Shown: positions 21,000-32,034, numbered from the stretch's first letter. The stretch is 64,000 nt of DNA from Tretioscincus oriximinensis (GCA_022410635.1 JAJVDF010000341.1:1230596-1294595), one strand, 5' to 3'. The notes: generated from the sequence alone by a model not told the origin. Made by a program: numbers and translations.

Positions 21000-21270
21000 A
21001 TATAAGAACATAGAGGGATTCTGGTGAATGGGGCCCAGAGTACATCTAGTTCAGCCTTCTGTGTCACACAGAGGCCCACCAGTTGCCCCTGGGCATCTGA
21101 AGAAAAAGGAGAAGCAGAACCTCCTTCCTTCTTGCCTTCCTTCCCATAAGAGAAGCCTGCTCATTGAAGCCACAGACCTAGTTCAGTCTTCTGTTTCACA
21201 TGGTGGACCACCAGTGGTCCCTGGGGACTATCAAGAAGAGGAAGACAAAACTTTCACCTGTTCTTGATAT
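21000..21270 (-). mobile_element. Old CR1 3' end, minus strand, partly duplicated
   Basis: AATATAAGAACATAGAGGGATTC, TCTGTGTCACACAGAGGCCC and a second TCTGTTTCACATGGTGGACC block are reversed CR1 3' untranslated sequences. The same block occurs twice, which suggests two old insertions or an internal duplication. Confidence 0.65.
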
Positions 21271-21284
21271 GCGGATGGTACATC

Positions 21285-21418
21285 CCTTTTCCAAGAGTTG
21301 AGAACAGGTGGAGGGTTTGTCTTCTGCTTGAGGCTGCCCAGGTGCAATTGGTGGACCTCTGTGTGAGACAGAAGGCTGGAATAGATGGATTCTGCCCCTA
21401 TTCACCAGGGCTCCTTGC
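21285..21418 (+). mobile_element. Old CR1 3' end, plus strand
   Basis: GAGTTGAGAACAGGTGGAGG, GCCCAGGTGCAATTGGTGGACC, then AGAAGGCTGGAATAGATGG are CR1 3' untranslated blocks. It forms an inverted tail-facing pair with the preceding fragment. Confidence 0.65.
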
Positions 21419-21419
21419 C

Positions 21420-21466
21420 AGATTTTTGGACCCAGACTAACACAGCTATTTCTTTTGAAACCCACC
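21420..21466. mobile_element. Penelope-like terminal scrap
   Basis: TTTTTGGACCCAGACTAACACAGCTATTTCTTTTGAAAC matches the PLE terminal AGACTAACACGGCTATTTC block. Confidence 0.65.
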
Positions 21467-21910
21467 TTTTGACCCATTTCCTCCCAGGGGCCTCACCCCT
21501 CCCCACTCCTCCTTTCCTCACTGGGTTAGACCACAGCCCCCTGAAACCTTGGATGTGGTTTTGTGACGGGCCCGACAGCTCCACCACTTGTCTCTGTCTA
21601 GAAATAAATCACCGTAGAAAGCATTCCAGTCAACGAAACAGCACTTACCCAAATTACGGATACCTGAAAGAACAGAGCCTACAAAAAAGAAGGAGAAGAA
21701 GAAAATGGGGCAAGTGGGTAGGAGCTAATTTGTGTAACTCTGAAAAGCGCCCTTGGCAATGAGGGAATCATTCATGCTTTGCAGAGATAAAGACTTTCCC
21801 GTCTTCGAGAGGCGGCTGCCAGGGGAAGACATTCGAAGCACTAAATTGCAATGGAAAATTACTAGTTCTGCTAACTCAACGGTGGTAGAGATCTGTCAGG
21901 TGGTTCAGGA

Positions 21911-22042
21911 ATAAGAAGAAGAGGAAGAAGAAGAAGAAGAGGAATAAGGAGGAGAAGGAGAGGAAGGAGGAGGAGGAGGAGGAGAAGGAGGAGAAGAAGG
22001 AGGAGAAGGAGGAGAAGAAGGAAGAAAAGGAGGAGGAGGAGG
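21911..22042. repeat. (GAA)n/(GGA)n microsatellite
   Basis: This is a compound purine trinucleotide array of GAAGAAGAGG and GGAGGAGAA units. Confidence 0.95.
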
Positions 22043-22599
22043 GGACAGGATGATGTAGACCTTGATTAAGAATGTCCACAAAAATCCAGGGGGAAAACTG
22101 AAGAGGAATCTTGGGTGTGACCTCTCCATTGTCAAGCCATTTTGAAGAAGGACATGTGTGACGGCGTCAAGGAGTGTTTGCAATATTCAAATTCAATAGA
22201 AGATCAAAACAACCATCTTTCAAAGGGTCGTTTGCAGGCCATGATCTGAGTTGTCTGGTCCATCTCAGTCCCATTTACCTGTCCTTCTGAGTCCTTGCAT
22301 TTCGGTTGAACTTGAAGTTCTAGCCAGTAGCAGGCAACACCTTTTACCCTCAGCGTATCATTCCTCCTTTAACCACACAAGCCAAGTGATCTGCTTAGTT
22401 TGGCACTGGTGCATACAAGGAAAGGCATGTGACTGCGCGCAAGGGAAGGCGAAGGCAACCCTGGGGAGAAGAGGGGAATCCCATTCAAATATTTCCAAAT
22501 TACTCTCCTGTCACTGTGAGAAGCCACAGTTAATCCCCATTGTTCTCTGATATCATGTATGGGATAGATTAGCCCAGGGCTGGCTGAGGACGTTTGGTG

Positions 22600-22720
22600 C
22601 ATAAATTAAACTTGGCCAATAAGAAAAGTCCTCAAAGGGGCTTTTAGGGTAAGTCCAAGCGCTCTCACGGGCAGGTTGATATGGGAGAAGAAGACCTTCC
22701 TTTAGGTATTTGGGGNTGAT
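22600..22720 (-). mobile_element. L2 LINE fragment, minus strand
   Basis: The minus strand translates to 'YLKEGLLLPYQPARESAW', an L2-type motif that also occurs in the plus-strand copy at 22.95 kb. Confidence 0.6.
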
Positions 22721-22839
22721 TGAAAGTAAGGGGTGACAGGATCTGTTGCAAAGACATTTCACCACATGGATGGCCAATACAAGGAGGAATCACAACAGTT
22801 GCAAAGGCAAGTTCCAAAGTTGGACTGTCTAGTGGCCGG

Positions 22840-23435
22840 ATACATATGACACCAATCTTGAAAGAGCTGCACTAGCTGCCAATTTCTTACCAAGCCCAAT
22901 TCAAGGTATTAACTCTAACCTATAAGGCCCTAAATAACTGGAGTCCCAAATACTTAAAGGAAGTTCTTCTCCCATACCAACCTGCCTGTGCCTTGAATTC
23001 TGCAGAATCATAGATTCATATTATAGAGTTGAAAGGGACCTCCAAGGTCACTGGATCCAACCCCCTGCTCAATGCAGGATTCAGTAAACCATCCCTGACA
23101 GATTACTGCCCAGCCTCTGTTTGAAGACATCCAGCGAAGAGGAGGCCCTCCTGACTGTACCGCCTCTCTCAGGGGTGGGAACCCAGGACAGGGCCTTCTC
23201 CCTGGCAGCCCCCAGACCATGGAACAGTCTATTCCTTGAGGTGTGTCAGTCACCATCTCTGTGTGCATTTAGGAAACACTTGAAGACACAACTCTTTGGC
23301 TGAAAAAGCTGCTCTCCCTTCCCTATAACCAGATGCTGTTGTTTTAATATGTTAATTTGTTTTTCATCGGTTGTCTTTTTAAAATTGTTTACTGCCCTGA
23401 GACCTTTAGGTATAGGCAGTATAAAAATGGAAGTA
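22840..23435 (+). mobile_element. L2 LINE C-terminal region split by CR1
   Basis: The first part (22840-23002) gives 'LKELH'-like and 'FKVLTLTYKAL'-like residues followed by a PKYLKE block. The second part (23146-23435) gives 'FSLAAPRPWNSLFLEVCQSP', then a FRKHLKTQLF-like end and an untranslated tail with a GCCCTGAGACCTTTAGGTAT block. The CR1 between them was inserted later. Confidence 0.75.
23003..23145 (-). mobile_element. CR1 3' end (ATTCTATG subfamily) inside L2
   Basis: GAATCATAGATTCATATTATAGAG, then TTGAAAGGGACCTCCAAGGTC and CCCCCTGCTCAATGCAGGATTC, is the reversed CR1 tail and 3' end. It interrupts an L2 coding region. Confidence 0.8.
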
Positions 23436-23554
23436 AGTAAATATATAGTCTCCATTTCAAATTACACAGCCAGTAATGGGGACTGAGGTAAGACAAGCAG
23501 CAGTGGGGTGTGTGAGAGAATCTCGTATATTTGAAGGTTTATCTGCTTGTGCAC

Positions 23555-23760
23555 GACGTGCGGATTCTCGTCCAGCCAAGAATTGCACCGGGGCGGGAGT
23601 GACATCCTTGTGATGCCACTTACCCACCCTGCTTCCAGACAGGGCACCCCGGGGCAGGAAGTGACATCAGAAATGATGTTACTTCCTGTCTTTGCTTCCA
23701 GGAATGACACCCGGATATGATGTCACTTCCAGCCACAAACCAGAGGTGATGTGAAATANT
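23555..23760. repeat. Dispersed repeat rich in GGAAGTGACATCA motifs
   Basis: Inverted and direct copies of AAGTGACATCA and ATGTCACTTCC occur every 30-60 bp. The same motif set appears at 43.3-43.6 and 51.1-51.3 kb. It is non-coding. Confidence 0.5.
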
Positions 23761-23769
23761 TTAATGCAC

Positions 23770-24860
23770 GCATTGCGCATGCAGAATGTCCAAGTTTCTG
23801 AGAGCTCCAGTCTCAGTTTCCTGGCCGGAAATCTCCCACCACTGAAGAGAAGGCCTGTCTGGGCATCAAAAGGCACAGGGCAGCCAGAAGAATGGGACAT
23901 CCTGCCTTTTGAGGAGCAGACAGGAAGGCCATTCAGGCTCTGCTAATGTGCCCACCGCATGAGGACAATGTGTAAGGATCATATCTTTGAGGTGCTGCTT
24001 TCGCTTGAGTCTGCTCATGAGAAGAAGAAGGAGAAGAAATGAATTAGGCGTTCTCCCCATCCCACAGTCCCATGAATGGAGCCATCCTTCCTTGTAAATA
24101 GGATATTTGACAACATAAGATCATCTCACGGCAGGGGTAGTTATACAGGCATTACCCAACGGGGAAAGCCCCCTCCCAAAGACAACAAAGTTACAGAAGG
24201 GAGGAGAAGTTCTTTTGTGCAGCAGGGCCTAATCTGGTTTTGTTGTCCAAGAGATGGAGATAATTGGAATTTAGAAACCCCTTAATGCTTTCCCAATGGT
24301 CACAGACTTAATTCTGCAGAGAATAACTCCCTGCAGTTATGGTTCTAAAGCAACGATTCAGATGAACCTTTTCAGTTTTCTGGGGCCGGGAGGCAAGGAC
24401 CACCCAAGCTCCCTCCAAACAAAGCTGGTCCCCCACAAGCCGAGAAGGTGGGGAAACACGGGAGGCGAACCCCAGGCTCAGCAGCTGCCCCCCCATGGGA
24501 CCTCAGTGGCAATTGGATCATGATGGGACATATTAATTGGGCCCTCCCTCTTCCGCCTCATTCTTCTCTGTAGGTCAAAAGCAATTAGATGGGGACAGGA
24601 GATGCTCAGAAAGGCCCCATCCTCCAGCCTGGTTACAAACCCACCATCCTATTGTCCTCTTTAAGAACATTAAGAAGGGATTACATTTTTTGTTCTCCTT
24701 CCACCTCCATGACACCACGGTCCCAAAGTTTGGATTCATGCTCATGCCTTTGTCTTAGGGGTAGGCAAGGAGGCTCCTGGTGTTCATAAAGTTTTTCACT
24801 TATTGTCATGTGATATTTGGGGATCTGTATTATTCCAGCTCAGTTTCAAGTGCGACGGAG
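23770..24860. other. Intergenic, no recognised gene
   Basis: No repeat or exon could be supported across this stretch. Confidence 0.4.
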
Positions 24861-24864
24861 TGGT

Positions 24865-25022
24865 TGGGAAGGACAGAGGGAGAGAGGAAGAAAGAAAGAA
24901 AGAAAGGAAGGAAGGAAAGGCAGGAGGGAAAGAAGGAAGGAAAGTAGGAAGGAAAAAAGGAAGGAAGTAGGAATGGAAGGAAGGGAAGGAAGGAAAAAAG
25001 GAAGGAATGGAAGGCAGGAAAG
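24865..25022. repeat. (AAGG)n microsatellite
   Basis: These are degenerate AAGG/GAAA tetranucleotide units. The Lys/Arg/Glu-rich frame is an artefact. Confidence 0.95.
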
Positions 25023-25194
25023 GTTGTTGTGCAGCGAAATCAAGTACAGTACACATCAGTGGTGCCTCCCCATATGTTTTGTTTCACTATTTGTTTTAAA
25101 TCCGGAAAAACACATTTGCAATTCAGCTCCACCTACTTTTTGCTATTTCTACATTACATTTCCTTGTATTCTTATGACATCATGACTAAACAAT

Positions 25195-25775
25195 GCGTCA
25201 ACAGTGTGAAGCAGCTGCCAAAAAGGCAAACACTATCCTGGGGTGTATTAAGAGGAGCATAGAATCTCAATCTCATGAAGTTCCTCTCTACAGTACTATG
25301 GTTAGAGCACACATGNAATACTGTGTTCAATTCCAGGCACCTTAATTTAAAAACGACATCAATAAACTGCAGCAGGTTCAAAAGAGAATTAAGGTCTGGA
25401 AACCATGAAGTCCTATGAGGAACTGTTAAAGGATTTAGGGATGTTTAGTCTGCAAAAGAGAAGACTGAGAGATCTTATAGCTGTCTACAAATATCTGAAA
25501 GTCTTCCATAGAGCAGAGGGATCAGGTTTGTTCTCATTGGCACATGGAAGGTCTATAAACAATGGGCAGAAACTGCNAGGAAGTAGACACAGATAGTACA
25601 TATCAAAAAAGCTTTCCGACAATAAGGATGCTAAACCAGTGGAACAGGTTGCCACAAAAGGTGGTGAGTTCTCCCTTGCTGGAAATCTGGGATGGTTTAG
25701 CGAATCCTACATTGAGCAGGGGGTTGGAACCCAAGACCCTGGAGGTCAGTTCCAACTCTATGAGTCTATGATCAC
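25195..25775 (+). mobile_element. CR1 LINE C-terminal half (ATTCTATG subfamily), plus strand
   Basis: The frames read like the end of CR1 ORF2: an AAKKANTILGCIK-like block at 25205, 'LGMFSLQKRRLRDLIAVYKY' near 25440, a W-RLP-KVV block at 25640, and the tail GGAGGTCAGTTCCAACTCTATGAG. Several indels and two Ns break the frame. Confidence 0.85.
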
Positions 25776-26119
25776 ATGTCCCATCAGTCATTGCTGCATT
25801 TATTTCACTAAAATTCCCAGCATTCCCTGTAAGCCAAGAACCAATGAACTTTTACATCTAGACCCAAAGTCTCGTGAGAATTACCANTTTCCCAAAATAG
25901 AAAGCCATACAGAGGCTGCTTTTCAGATTTTAGAGAAGTCCAATATGTAATCGGACAACTAGCGGTGGCTGGAAAAATCTGAGATGGCTGAACGTTTTAG
26001 CGAGTGGCTTGCTGAACTTGCATGAACTGGTGGGGTGAATGCAGGCTGATATGAGTAGCATCTCAGTAAAAATCCTTTGTGGAGATGCAGCCTAAAAGAT
26101 GCAGCTGTTTCATTTACAA

Positions 26120-26215
26120 GTGCCGCCGCATCAATCAGATCACCTCTTAAATGCCGTCTTTCAAGGCCAAAGTAACCCAGACGTTGCAGTCTGACTTCAT
26201 AAGGGAAGTGCTCCA
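26120..26215 (-). mobile_element. CR1 LINE fragment, left of an LTR insertion
   Basis: The minus strand gives 'LPYEVRLQRLGYFGLERRHL'-like residues of CR1 ORF2. The CR1 sequence stops at GAAGTGCTCCA and resumes at 27175 with CTCCACCCCTAGATCATTC. Confidence 0.75.
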
Positions 26216-26386
26216 TCTGGCGTTCTCCATTTTAAAGGTTTGTGTTTCTTTTATAAACTTACCAAATATCCCAGAGGGAGGGGGGAAGAGCAGGCCTGGG
26301 CAGGGGTGTGGCTTCCTGACTCCCTGTTTGGGAGGGGGCGTGGCTGGAGGAGCCAGCCAATGGGGCCTCGAATAGCCTGCGGGTCA

Positions 26387-26396
26387 GCATATAAAA
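26387..26396 (+). promoter_or_regulatory. TATA-like box of the solo LTR
   Basis: The motif CATATAAAAGGG lies about 540 bp upstream of the AATAAA signal once the nested CR1 is included (about 310 bp without it). This spacing is plausible for the U3-R layout of an LTR. Confidence 0.5.
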
Positions 26397-26597
26397 GGGA
26401 AGCTGACCAGGGCTAGAGGCCTTTCTGTCAAGGGAGACTGGTGGTATAGCAAGTGGGCAGAGGGCTCCGCTTCGAGCTGCCTCAGAGGGAGGGGGTGGGA
26501 GTGTATGGTGGCCTGGAAGAGCCAAAGTGGAGGCTTGACTTGGGGCTGCAACAAGTAAATAGACATCTTTACCTGTCTCTTTAAGTTCTGGAAACAA

Positions 26598-26825
26598 ACA
26601 TAAGAACATAAGAAGAGCCATACTGGATCAGGCCACAGCCCATCGAGTCCAGCATTCTGTGTCACACAGAGGCCCACCAGATGCACCTGGGCAGTCCAAA
26701 CAGAGGAAAGCAAAATATGCTCCTGTTCATGACTCCCTGCAAATGGTATTTCAGGAGTCCTGCCTGTTGCTCCATCCCGGAGGCTACATCCAGACAACTA
26801 TCTTAGTATCCATTTATACCCTTAG
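26598..26825 (-). mobile_element. Young CR1 3' end nested in the solo LTR
   Basis: It begins ATAAGAACATAAGAAGAGCCATACTGG and runs through the 3' untranslated region to TATCCATTTATACCCTTAG. It looks nearly identical to the copies at 33.4, 56.4 and 60.7 kb, which marks it as young. Confidence 0.9.
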
Positions 26826-27174
26826 TTGCTTTTGCTGGGAGTTTGAGCTTGAGTCAGGCTTACTTTATAAAAGCCGAAGCTTCATTATTCTTTTCTTTCT
26901 TTCTATTTCTTATTTGTTAACAATAAACTTGTTACTTGTTTCAGTTCAACCATCTCTTTCTTTTATTTATGTAACAACAAATAAGCACGCTACTGGTGGG
27001 GGCTGGGAATAAAGCCCCATCACTGAAGTAAACGCAGAGGCCTTGTGTAGACCTGAGGAGTTTACTGTGGCTCCAAGCAGTCGTGGGTGCTGGCTTGGGC
27101 TACAGGGGGATATTGTGGCACCCCTGACTGTGAGGGTCATCGAATAGTAGGGCCCTCAGGTAGGGATCGCCACA

Positions 27175-27225
27175 CTCCACCCCTAGATCATTCTTGTGGC
27201 CCTTTTCTGCACGTTCTCTTGTTCN
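27175..27225 (-). mobile_element. CR1 LINE fragment, right of the LTR insertion
   Basis: TAGATCATTCTTGTGGCCCTTTTCTGCACG continues the CR1 sequence interrupted at 26215. Confidence 0.75.
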
Positions 27226-27504
27226 AATAATAATAAACAACCAGACTTAAGTCTGTTCTTCAAGACTAATACTGATTTGAAGATAATCTAAAAGTAAAGA
27301 GGTAACCTCAGCCCAAGCACAATCCTTAAACTGATTCTGGAATAAACCAGGGAGCATTTCTATTGTGCTGTGCATTAATTTCCAAAATAGAACTTCACAG
27401 CTGCCCTCTGCTGTAGAAAAGAGGCATTTTCAAGCAACAGGTTTATGGAAGGAGAATATTTTCCAAATGTGAGTCACTTTAGAATCCAGATAAACTGGAT
27501 AGAG

Positions 27505-27600
27505 TCCAATACCACATCCACACTGAGCCTTATTCTGGGCTATATCTCAGACCAGGAGCCTGCCATCCATATACTAGTGTAAACTGTGGCTGAATGTAAA
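27505..27600 (+). mobile_element. Half copy of a foldback MITE (CCTTATTCTGG family)
   Basis: CCACACTGAGCCTTATTCTGGGC, ATATCTCAGACCAGGAGCCTG, then CCATCCATATACTAGTGTAAAC matches one arm of the palindromes at 31.23 and 53.15 kb. The other arm is missing. Confidence 0.6.
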
Positions 27601-27674
27601 CTGCCTGNGGGTTGCCAGTTGAATCTACGGCCTCTTTCCAGACTGGTTTATTCATAAGGGACAGTTGTGCAGAG

Positions 27675-27900
27675 ATGAAGAACCTGAGCCTTGGTAGTTC
27701 AACAGAGAGGCCTGAGTTCGAGGTCTCGTGTGTCTGCTGTGGACAGGAGTGAACACTATCTACTGGCCTCAGCTTCAGCCAACATAATTGCAAGTAGATT
27801 AATATGTAGCACCACAATGTGGCATGTAAGATAGATATAAGAGTTTGGACTAAAATAGTTTTGTAAGCCGCTTTGAATCCTTTTGGTTCTTCTACCCAAA
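27675..27900 (+). mobile_element. SINE-A copy, plus strand
   Basis: GAGCCTTGGTAGTTCAACAG is the tRNA-like head, followed by CTACTGGCCTCAGCTTCAGCC, a GTGGCATGTAAGATAGA block and GTAAGCCGCTTTGAATCC. It has diverged and lost the (TTC)n tail. Confidence 0.7.
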
Positions 27901-27904
27901 CACA

Positions 27905-28370
27905 CTTTCCAAATTATTCTAACAACCTGCAGGTGCTGACACTTCTTAACTACATTCATTGACTGTTATATGTTACTTACTCTGTATTTCTATACTAACA
28001 TATCAATTCATCATTTCTAGATAGTGTCTACCTTTTTAATACGCCCAGCTGCTTTATCTTTCTCTAATAATGGTATTATTCCTGTCCCAATAATTCCTGC
28101 ACGATAGAAACATTTTTGCAGGAAGTACGAAATCTATAATCTATTTTACCTATGTTCTACATGCTGCCAAGTTCTTGGTTTAATCAGTCTGCACGCTGTA
28201 TGCTGTGCATGGACGGGTGGTTCTCCATCTCCTGGTCTAAGACCTTAAAATCCTGCTGAGAAAGGCAAGGGCAGGCCCAGGACACTCTTAGTCGTGACAC
28301 TTTTCACCCTATCAGTACTTGTGCTCAGTCTTGGTTACCACCCCTAGTTGTATTCCTACCCTACTCCCAC
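27905..28370. other. Intergenic, no recognised gene
   Basis: I see no exon or repeat boundary here. Confidence 0.4.
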
Positions 28371-28374
28371 TATG

Positions 28375-28745
28375 ACCAGGGTAAACCAGGAAACCCTGGT
28401 TTTCGGGTGTCTACCTCGACCTACCGGGGGAGGTGACGATTTTCCCATTTTTTGCTGAGGAAAAAAATGATTTTTGTTGTTGTTGTTTTTTAAATTAACT
28501 ACACCACCACTAGGGAGCTTTGCCAACTGAGGCCAGTACCTGAAGGCACCCTCCCCTCAGTAAAAATAAAATTCCTCGTGCACTTCACAAATTTCTTACA
28601 CACTTTGCCAATTTCTCTCAAACTCCAGGGATTTCAGGGCAGTGGGTATGCATCTTGGTGAGCGATTTACATATTCATGAATATGCAAATTTGCATGAAT
28701 ATTAATTGCCCCAGTTTGGGCCTCAGAAAATCTGATCAGTCTACT
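28375..28745 (-). mobile_element. Long foldback-type element, minus strand
   Basis: It ends GGCCTCAGAAAATCTGATCAGTCTAC, the reverse complement of the TAGATTGACCAGATTTTCTGAGG end at 10731. It contains GAATATGCAAATTTGCATGAATATTAATTG, CCACCACTAGGGAGC and GGCACCCTCCCCTCAGTAAAAATAAAA in matching reverse order. Its left side is GGTAAACCAGGAAACCCTGG. Confidence 0.65.
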
Positions 28746-28929
28746 AATCAAGTCATAAAGATGCGTTTTGGGGGCAACCAAACATGTAGAACACAGTAGG
28801 TGTAGAATACAACTTTTGCACTTCTTTTTTCCCTGCTGTAGGATAGGAGAAATGTCTCTGCCTGGCATTGTGTGAAAGGAAACATTCTTCACCATCAGTG
28901 GACGGCCGTGGTCCCCAGTGATCGTTCTC

Positions 28930-29192
28930 TGAGGGTTTATGGACACTAAGGGTATAAATGGATACTAGGATGGATGTCTGGATGTTGCCTCNGGGATGGA
29001 GCAACAGGCAGGACTCCTGAAATACCATTTGCAGGGAGTCATGAACAGGAGCATATTTTGCTTTCCTCTGTTCGGACTGCCCAGGNGCATCTGGTGGGCC
29101 TCTGTGTGACACAGAATGCTGGACTNGATGGGCTGTGGCCTGATCCAGNATGGCTCTTCTTATGTTCTTATGTTCTTATGTTCTTATGAGGG
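28930..29192 (+). mobile_element. CR1 LINE 3' end, plus strand
   Basis: It spans the last coding block (GGTTTATGGACACTAAGGG) to the tail CTTCTTATGTTCTTATGTTCTTATGTTC. Four Ns fall at positions that vary between copies. Confidence 0.9.
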
Positions 29193-29599
29193 TAAATGCA
29201 AAAATGTGCTGAGCATCTTGACACAATTTCTTCATACCTTTCTGCTCTTCAAGGAGAGGCAATTCAAATGAAGTTCACATTAGCTTAGATTTGACATCTG
29301 GAATTGGCACAGCCCTCTGTTTTAAATGTCTGTGCACAACATTTCTAGGCAAGCATTAAATAAAAAATTAAGCCTGGAAACAAAATATTAACTAAGCTCA
29401 AGTTAATCTATATCACTAAAGTGTGTTGTGGCAATCGGTCTTCNAAGCCAGGAGAGTGGACACAGGGTGTCCATAATTTCGAACACTGACCGGATCTTAA
29501 ACATAAGACCAGCGTTGGTGGAGATGGGAGGCATGGAAAGAGGGGGGGCACTACTGCCATCAGAGGCTGTGGGTGGGAAGATGGCGGCTAGAATGCCCN

Positions 29600-30013
29600 T
29601 TCTAATTTCACTATCACACAACTCTAGGACTACAGGATATTCCTTGAAAGTGATTGGCGGAAGAGTGAGGACAGACAAAGGAAAGTATTTTTTCACCCAG
29701 AGGGTCATCGGCCTTTGGAATTTACTTCCAGAAGAGGTGGTGGTAGGTAGCAGCCTGGATTGCTTGAAGACAGGATTGGACAGGATCATGGAAGCCAAGG
29801 GTATAAACAGCTACTGGGATAGATGTCTTGATGCTGCCTCTGAGATGGAGCAACAGGCAGGATTCCTGAAGTGCCATTTGCAGGGCATTGAGAACAGATG
29901 AGGATTTTGCCTTCTTCTGCCTAGGTGCAANTGGTAAGCCTCTGACTGAGACAGAAGCCTGGACTAGATNGGCTCCAGCCCCATTCAGCAGGCTCCTCTT
30001 ACGTTCTTATTTG
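29600..30013 (+). mobile_element. CR1 LINE 3' end, older, plus strand
   Basis: The coding part 'VRTDKGKYFFTQRVIGLWNL' is preserved around 29665-29725 and the last block reads 'LDRIMEAKGINSY'. The 3' untranslated region and CTCCTCTTACGTTCTTA tail follow. Confidence 0.85.
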
Positions 30014-30015
30014 TG

Positions 30016-30142
30016 TCAGTGGGAAGGGGCATAATATATATTGCTCAAAACAATTAAGGGAACACTTTAACATAACAGTGTAATACTAAGTGTTCCCTTA
30101 ATTGTTTTGAGTAGTATATATTATGCCCCTTCCCATTGACAC
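30016..30142. mobile_element. Hairpin: mariner-type MITE in extended palindrome
   Basis: The inner palindrome GCTCAAAACAATTAAGGGAACACTT ... AAGTGTTCCCTTAATTGTTTTGAG resembles Tc1/mariner-type ends and is bordered by TATATA on both sides. The inverted symmetry continues outward (GTGTCAGTGGGAAGGGGCATAATATA against TATATTATGCCCCTTCCCATTGACAC), giving arms of about 55 bp. No coding capacity is present. Confidence 0.7.
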
Positions 30143-30267
30143 ATATAAGAACATAAGAGGAACCCTATATAGCAATTCCATAGATTTTATGAGATTTTTG
30201 CAAGACTTTTCCATTTGGCAACTGAGTGTTATCAGTAAGAATTTCAGAAATAAATATATAACACAGT

Positions 30268-30501
30268 AGGTTGACCAGATGGCCTCTTTTTTTTTTTTTT
30301 TTTTTTTTGGGGGGGGGGGTTGTTGAAAACCCGGTTTTGGGGTGCCTCCCGGTTTTTGCTGAGGAAAAATAAAATAAAATTTCCCGCCCAAAAAATGTTT
30401 TTTTAAAAAGAAATCCCTTAGCAAAAACCAGGAGGCACCCCAGAACTGGGTTTTCACACACACCCCTCCCCCGCCAAAGGGGTCATCTGGTCAGTCTATA
30501 A
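30268..30501. mobile_element. Foldback MITE (GACCAGATGACC family)
   Basis: The ends are GTAGGTTGACCAGATGGCC and GGGGTCATCTGGTCAGTCTA, with inverted GTTGAAAACCCGG, GGGGTGCCTCCCGG and GCTGAGGAAA blocks. A poly-T/poly-G expansion (30290-30320) lengthens the left arm. Confidence 0.8.
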
Positions 30502-30509
30502 CAGAGACA

Positions 30510-31225
30510 ATCCCTTTTGTGGAGATAAATATATATACGTTAGATAGATATTATTAGATTTTCTGTTCTGCAAATTAAGTATACCATTTTTATCCAGCTA
30601 AACTCGTAGCAAAATTGCAATATTAGCTAACCACTATGGGACCCCTGCACCAATCTGTTCTGGAGCCCAGCAGAGGGAATCTGTCTTTATTACAAAGTCT
30701 AATTTATGTGGGTTTTTATATTTATGGGATTGGAGTCTGAGCATTTCCATTTTATCGTCTTACTCTTAAGATGATAAGTGACACATTCTAGCAAGACTCC
30801 TGCCTTAAAATCCGTAATCCCTTCTAATATTTAAGGTAAAAATTCATTTGCCTTGTGTCTCATTTAATGCCAGGGGATGCATTTCTTATATATTTTTTCT
30901 TTGATGTCTAGTTAATATGACTTATTTTTAATTTTTTCTCCCCCAATTGCAAAAGCTTGCCATATCAACACTAGAGGAAGCTGTTTGTGAAGACATATCC
31001 GTATTGGGAATTTGCATTACCGTTTGTAATAGCTAATGCGTGGCATTTGGCGTTTTCAAAGCTAAGAAACAGCATGGTGTATTTTAATATGCATTATCTA
31101 CCTACGAAGATTATTGCCTGTCCTCCTTCCTAAGGGGAACAGATTTTATGGTTTAGTAGGACAACGACATCTTTAACCTCAGTTAATCTACGTGAGGTAC
31201 TGGGAGCAGAGTTTAAAATATCAAT
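30510..31225. other. Intergenic, AT-rich
   Basis: I see no gene or recognisable element. Confidence 0.4.
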
Positions 31226-31227
31226 GG

Positions 31228-31408
31228 CCCCGTCCATACGGAACCTTATTTTGGGTCATATCTCGGGACAGAGCTTGGCCATCCACATGCCAGTGTAGAC
31301 TATGGCAATCCCCATTCGGAGCCTACCATAGTCTACACTAGCATGTGGTTGGCAGGCTCCTATTCTGAAAGAGAACCCAAGATAAGGCTCCGTATGGATG
31401 CAGTCAGA
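31228..31408. mobile_element. Foldback MITE (CCTTATTCTGG family), palindromic
   Basis: The left arm CCGTCCATACGGAACCTTATTTTGGGTC, GGCCATCCACATGCCAGTGTAGACTATGG is inverted in the right arm CCATAGTCTACACTAGCATGTGG, GAACCCAAGATAAGGCTCCGTATGGATG. The arms are about 80 bp around a short centre near 31312. The same element is present at 53.15 kb. Confidence 0.75.
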
Positions 31409-31409
31409 G

Positions 31410-32030
31410 TTAAAATACTTGGATTTCCCTGATAATTATGTCTTGGAATACCATTCCATAGTTTCTGGAATGCTTTCTTAAAAGTGGTTTTGCTTCGTAT
31501 AATAAAGTTGGTACTACTTCACATCTTCAGACATGTCCTGAAACAATCAGGACAAATAGGTATTTATGGAAGGACACAACAATATGAAGAAGTGTGGGGG
31601 GGGGGGGGGCATGACAACGTATATTAAATGAACATCAAGAATAATTATTGGCAGAAAAATGAATCTGTAATGTTGGATGAATTCTGTTTATTCCTATAAC
31701 CTCTTCTGCCTTAGGTAATAATAAATATCCATCACCAGAACATCATTAGGTTGCAGAGATTTGCAGAGTCTGGACACATGCTTTGACAGTGTGCTTAAGA
31801 AGGAAAGACAGAAGCCAACCTGGAAGATGCCAATCAACATGGTGCAAGTGCTGACCTTTGACCTTTCATAAGAAGGATGACGATTGTTTCAGAGCAAGAA
31901 GAGAAATGGACGCTTGTCTCATTAGAACATCAATGTCAGAAGCACGCATTCCCTCACAGGACATCTGTTTGACTGGAAAATGAAAAAGAGAGAAAGAATT
32001 ATAGGCCATTTGTGCAATACCTTGCTGGAT
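31410..32030. other. Intergenic, with one G homopolymer
   Basis: A run of G at about 31596-31609 is the only notable sequence; no gene is seen. Confidence 0.4.
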
Positions 32031-32034
32031 AATT

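Larger units (their letters stand above)
26216..27174 (+). mobile_element. Solo-LTR-like insertion with 5-bp target duplication
   Basis: The termini are TCTGGCG and CGCCACA, a near-perfect inverted pair (ideal TGTGGCG/CGCCACA). The flanks are CTCCA (26211-26215) and CTCCA (27175-27179). A TATA-like CATATAAAAGGGAAGC lies near 26387, and AACAATAAACTTG near 26928 supplies a polyadenylation signal. The insertion sits in a CR1 copy and itself contains a younger CR1 (26598-26825). Without that CR1 it is about 730 bp. The superfamily is not determined. Confidence 0.65.
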
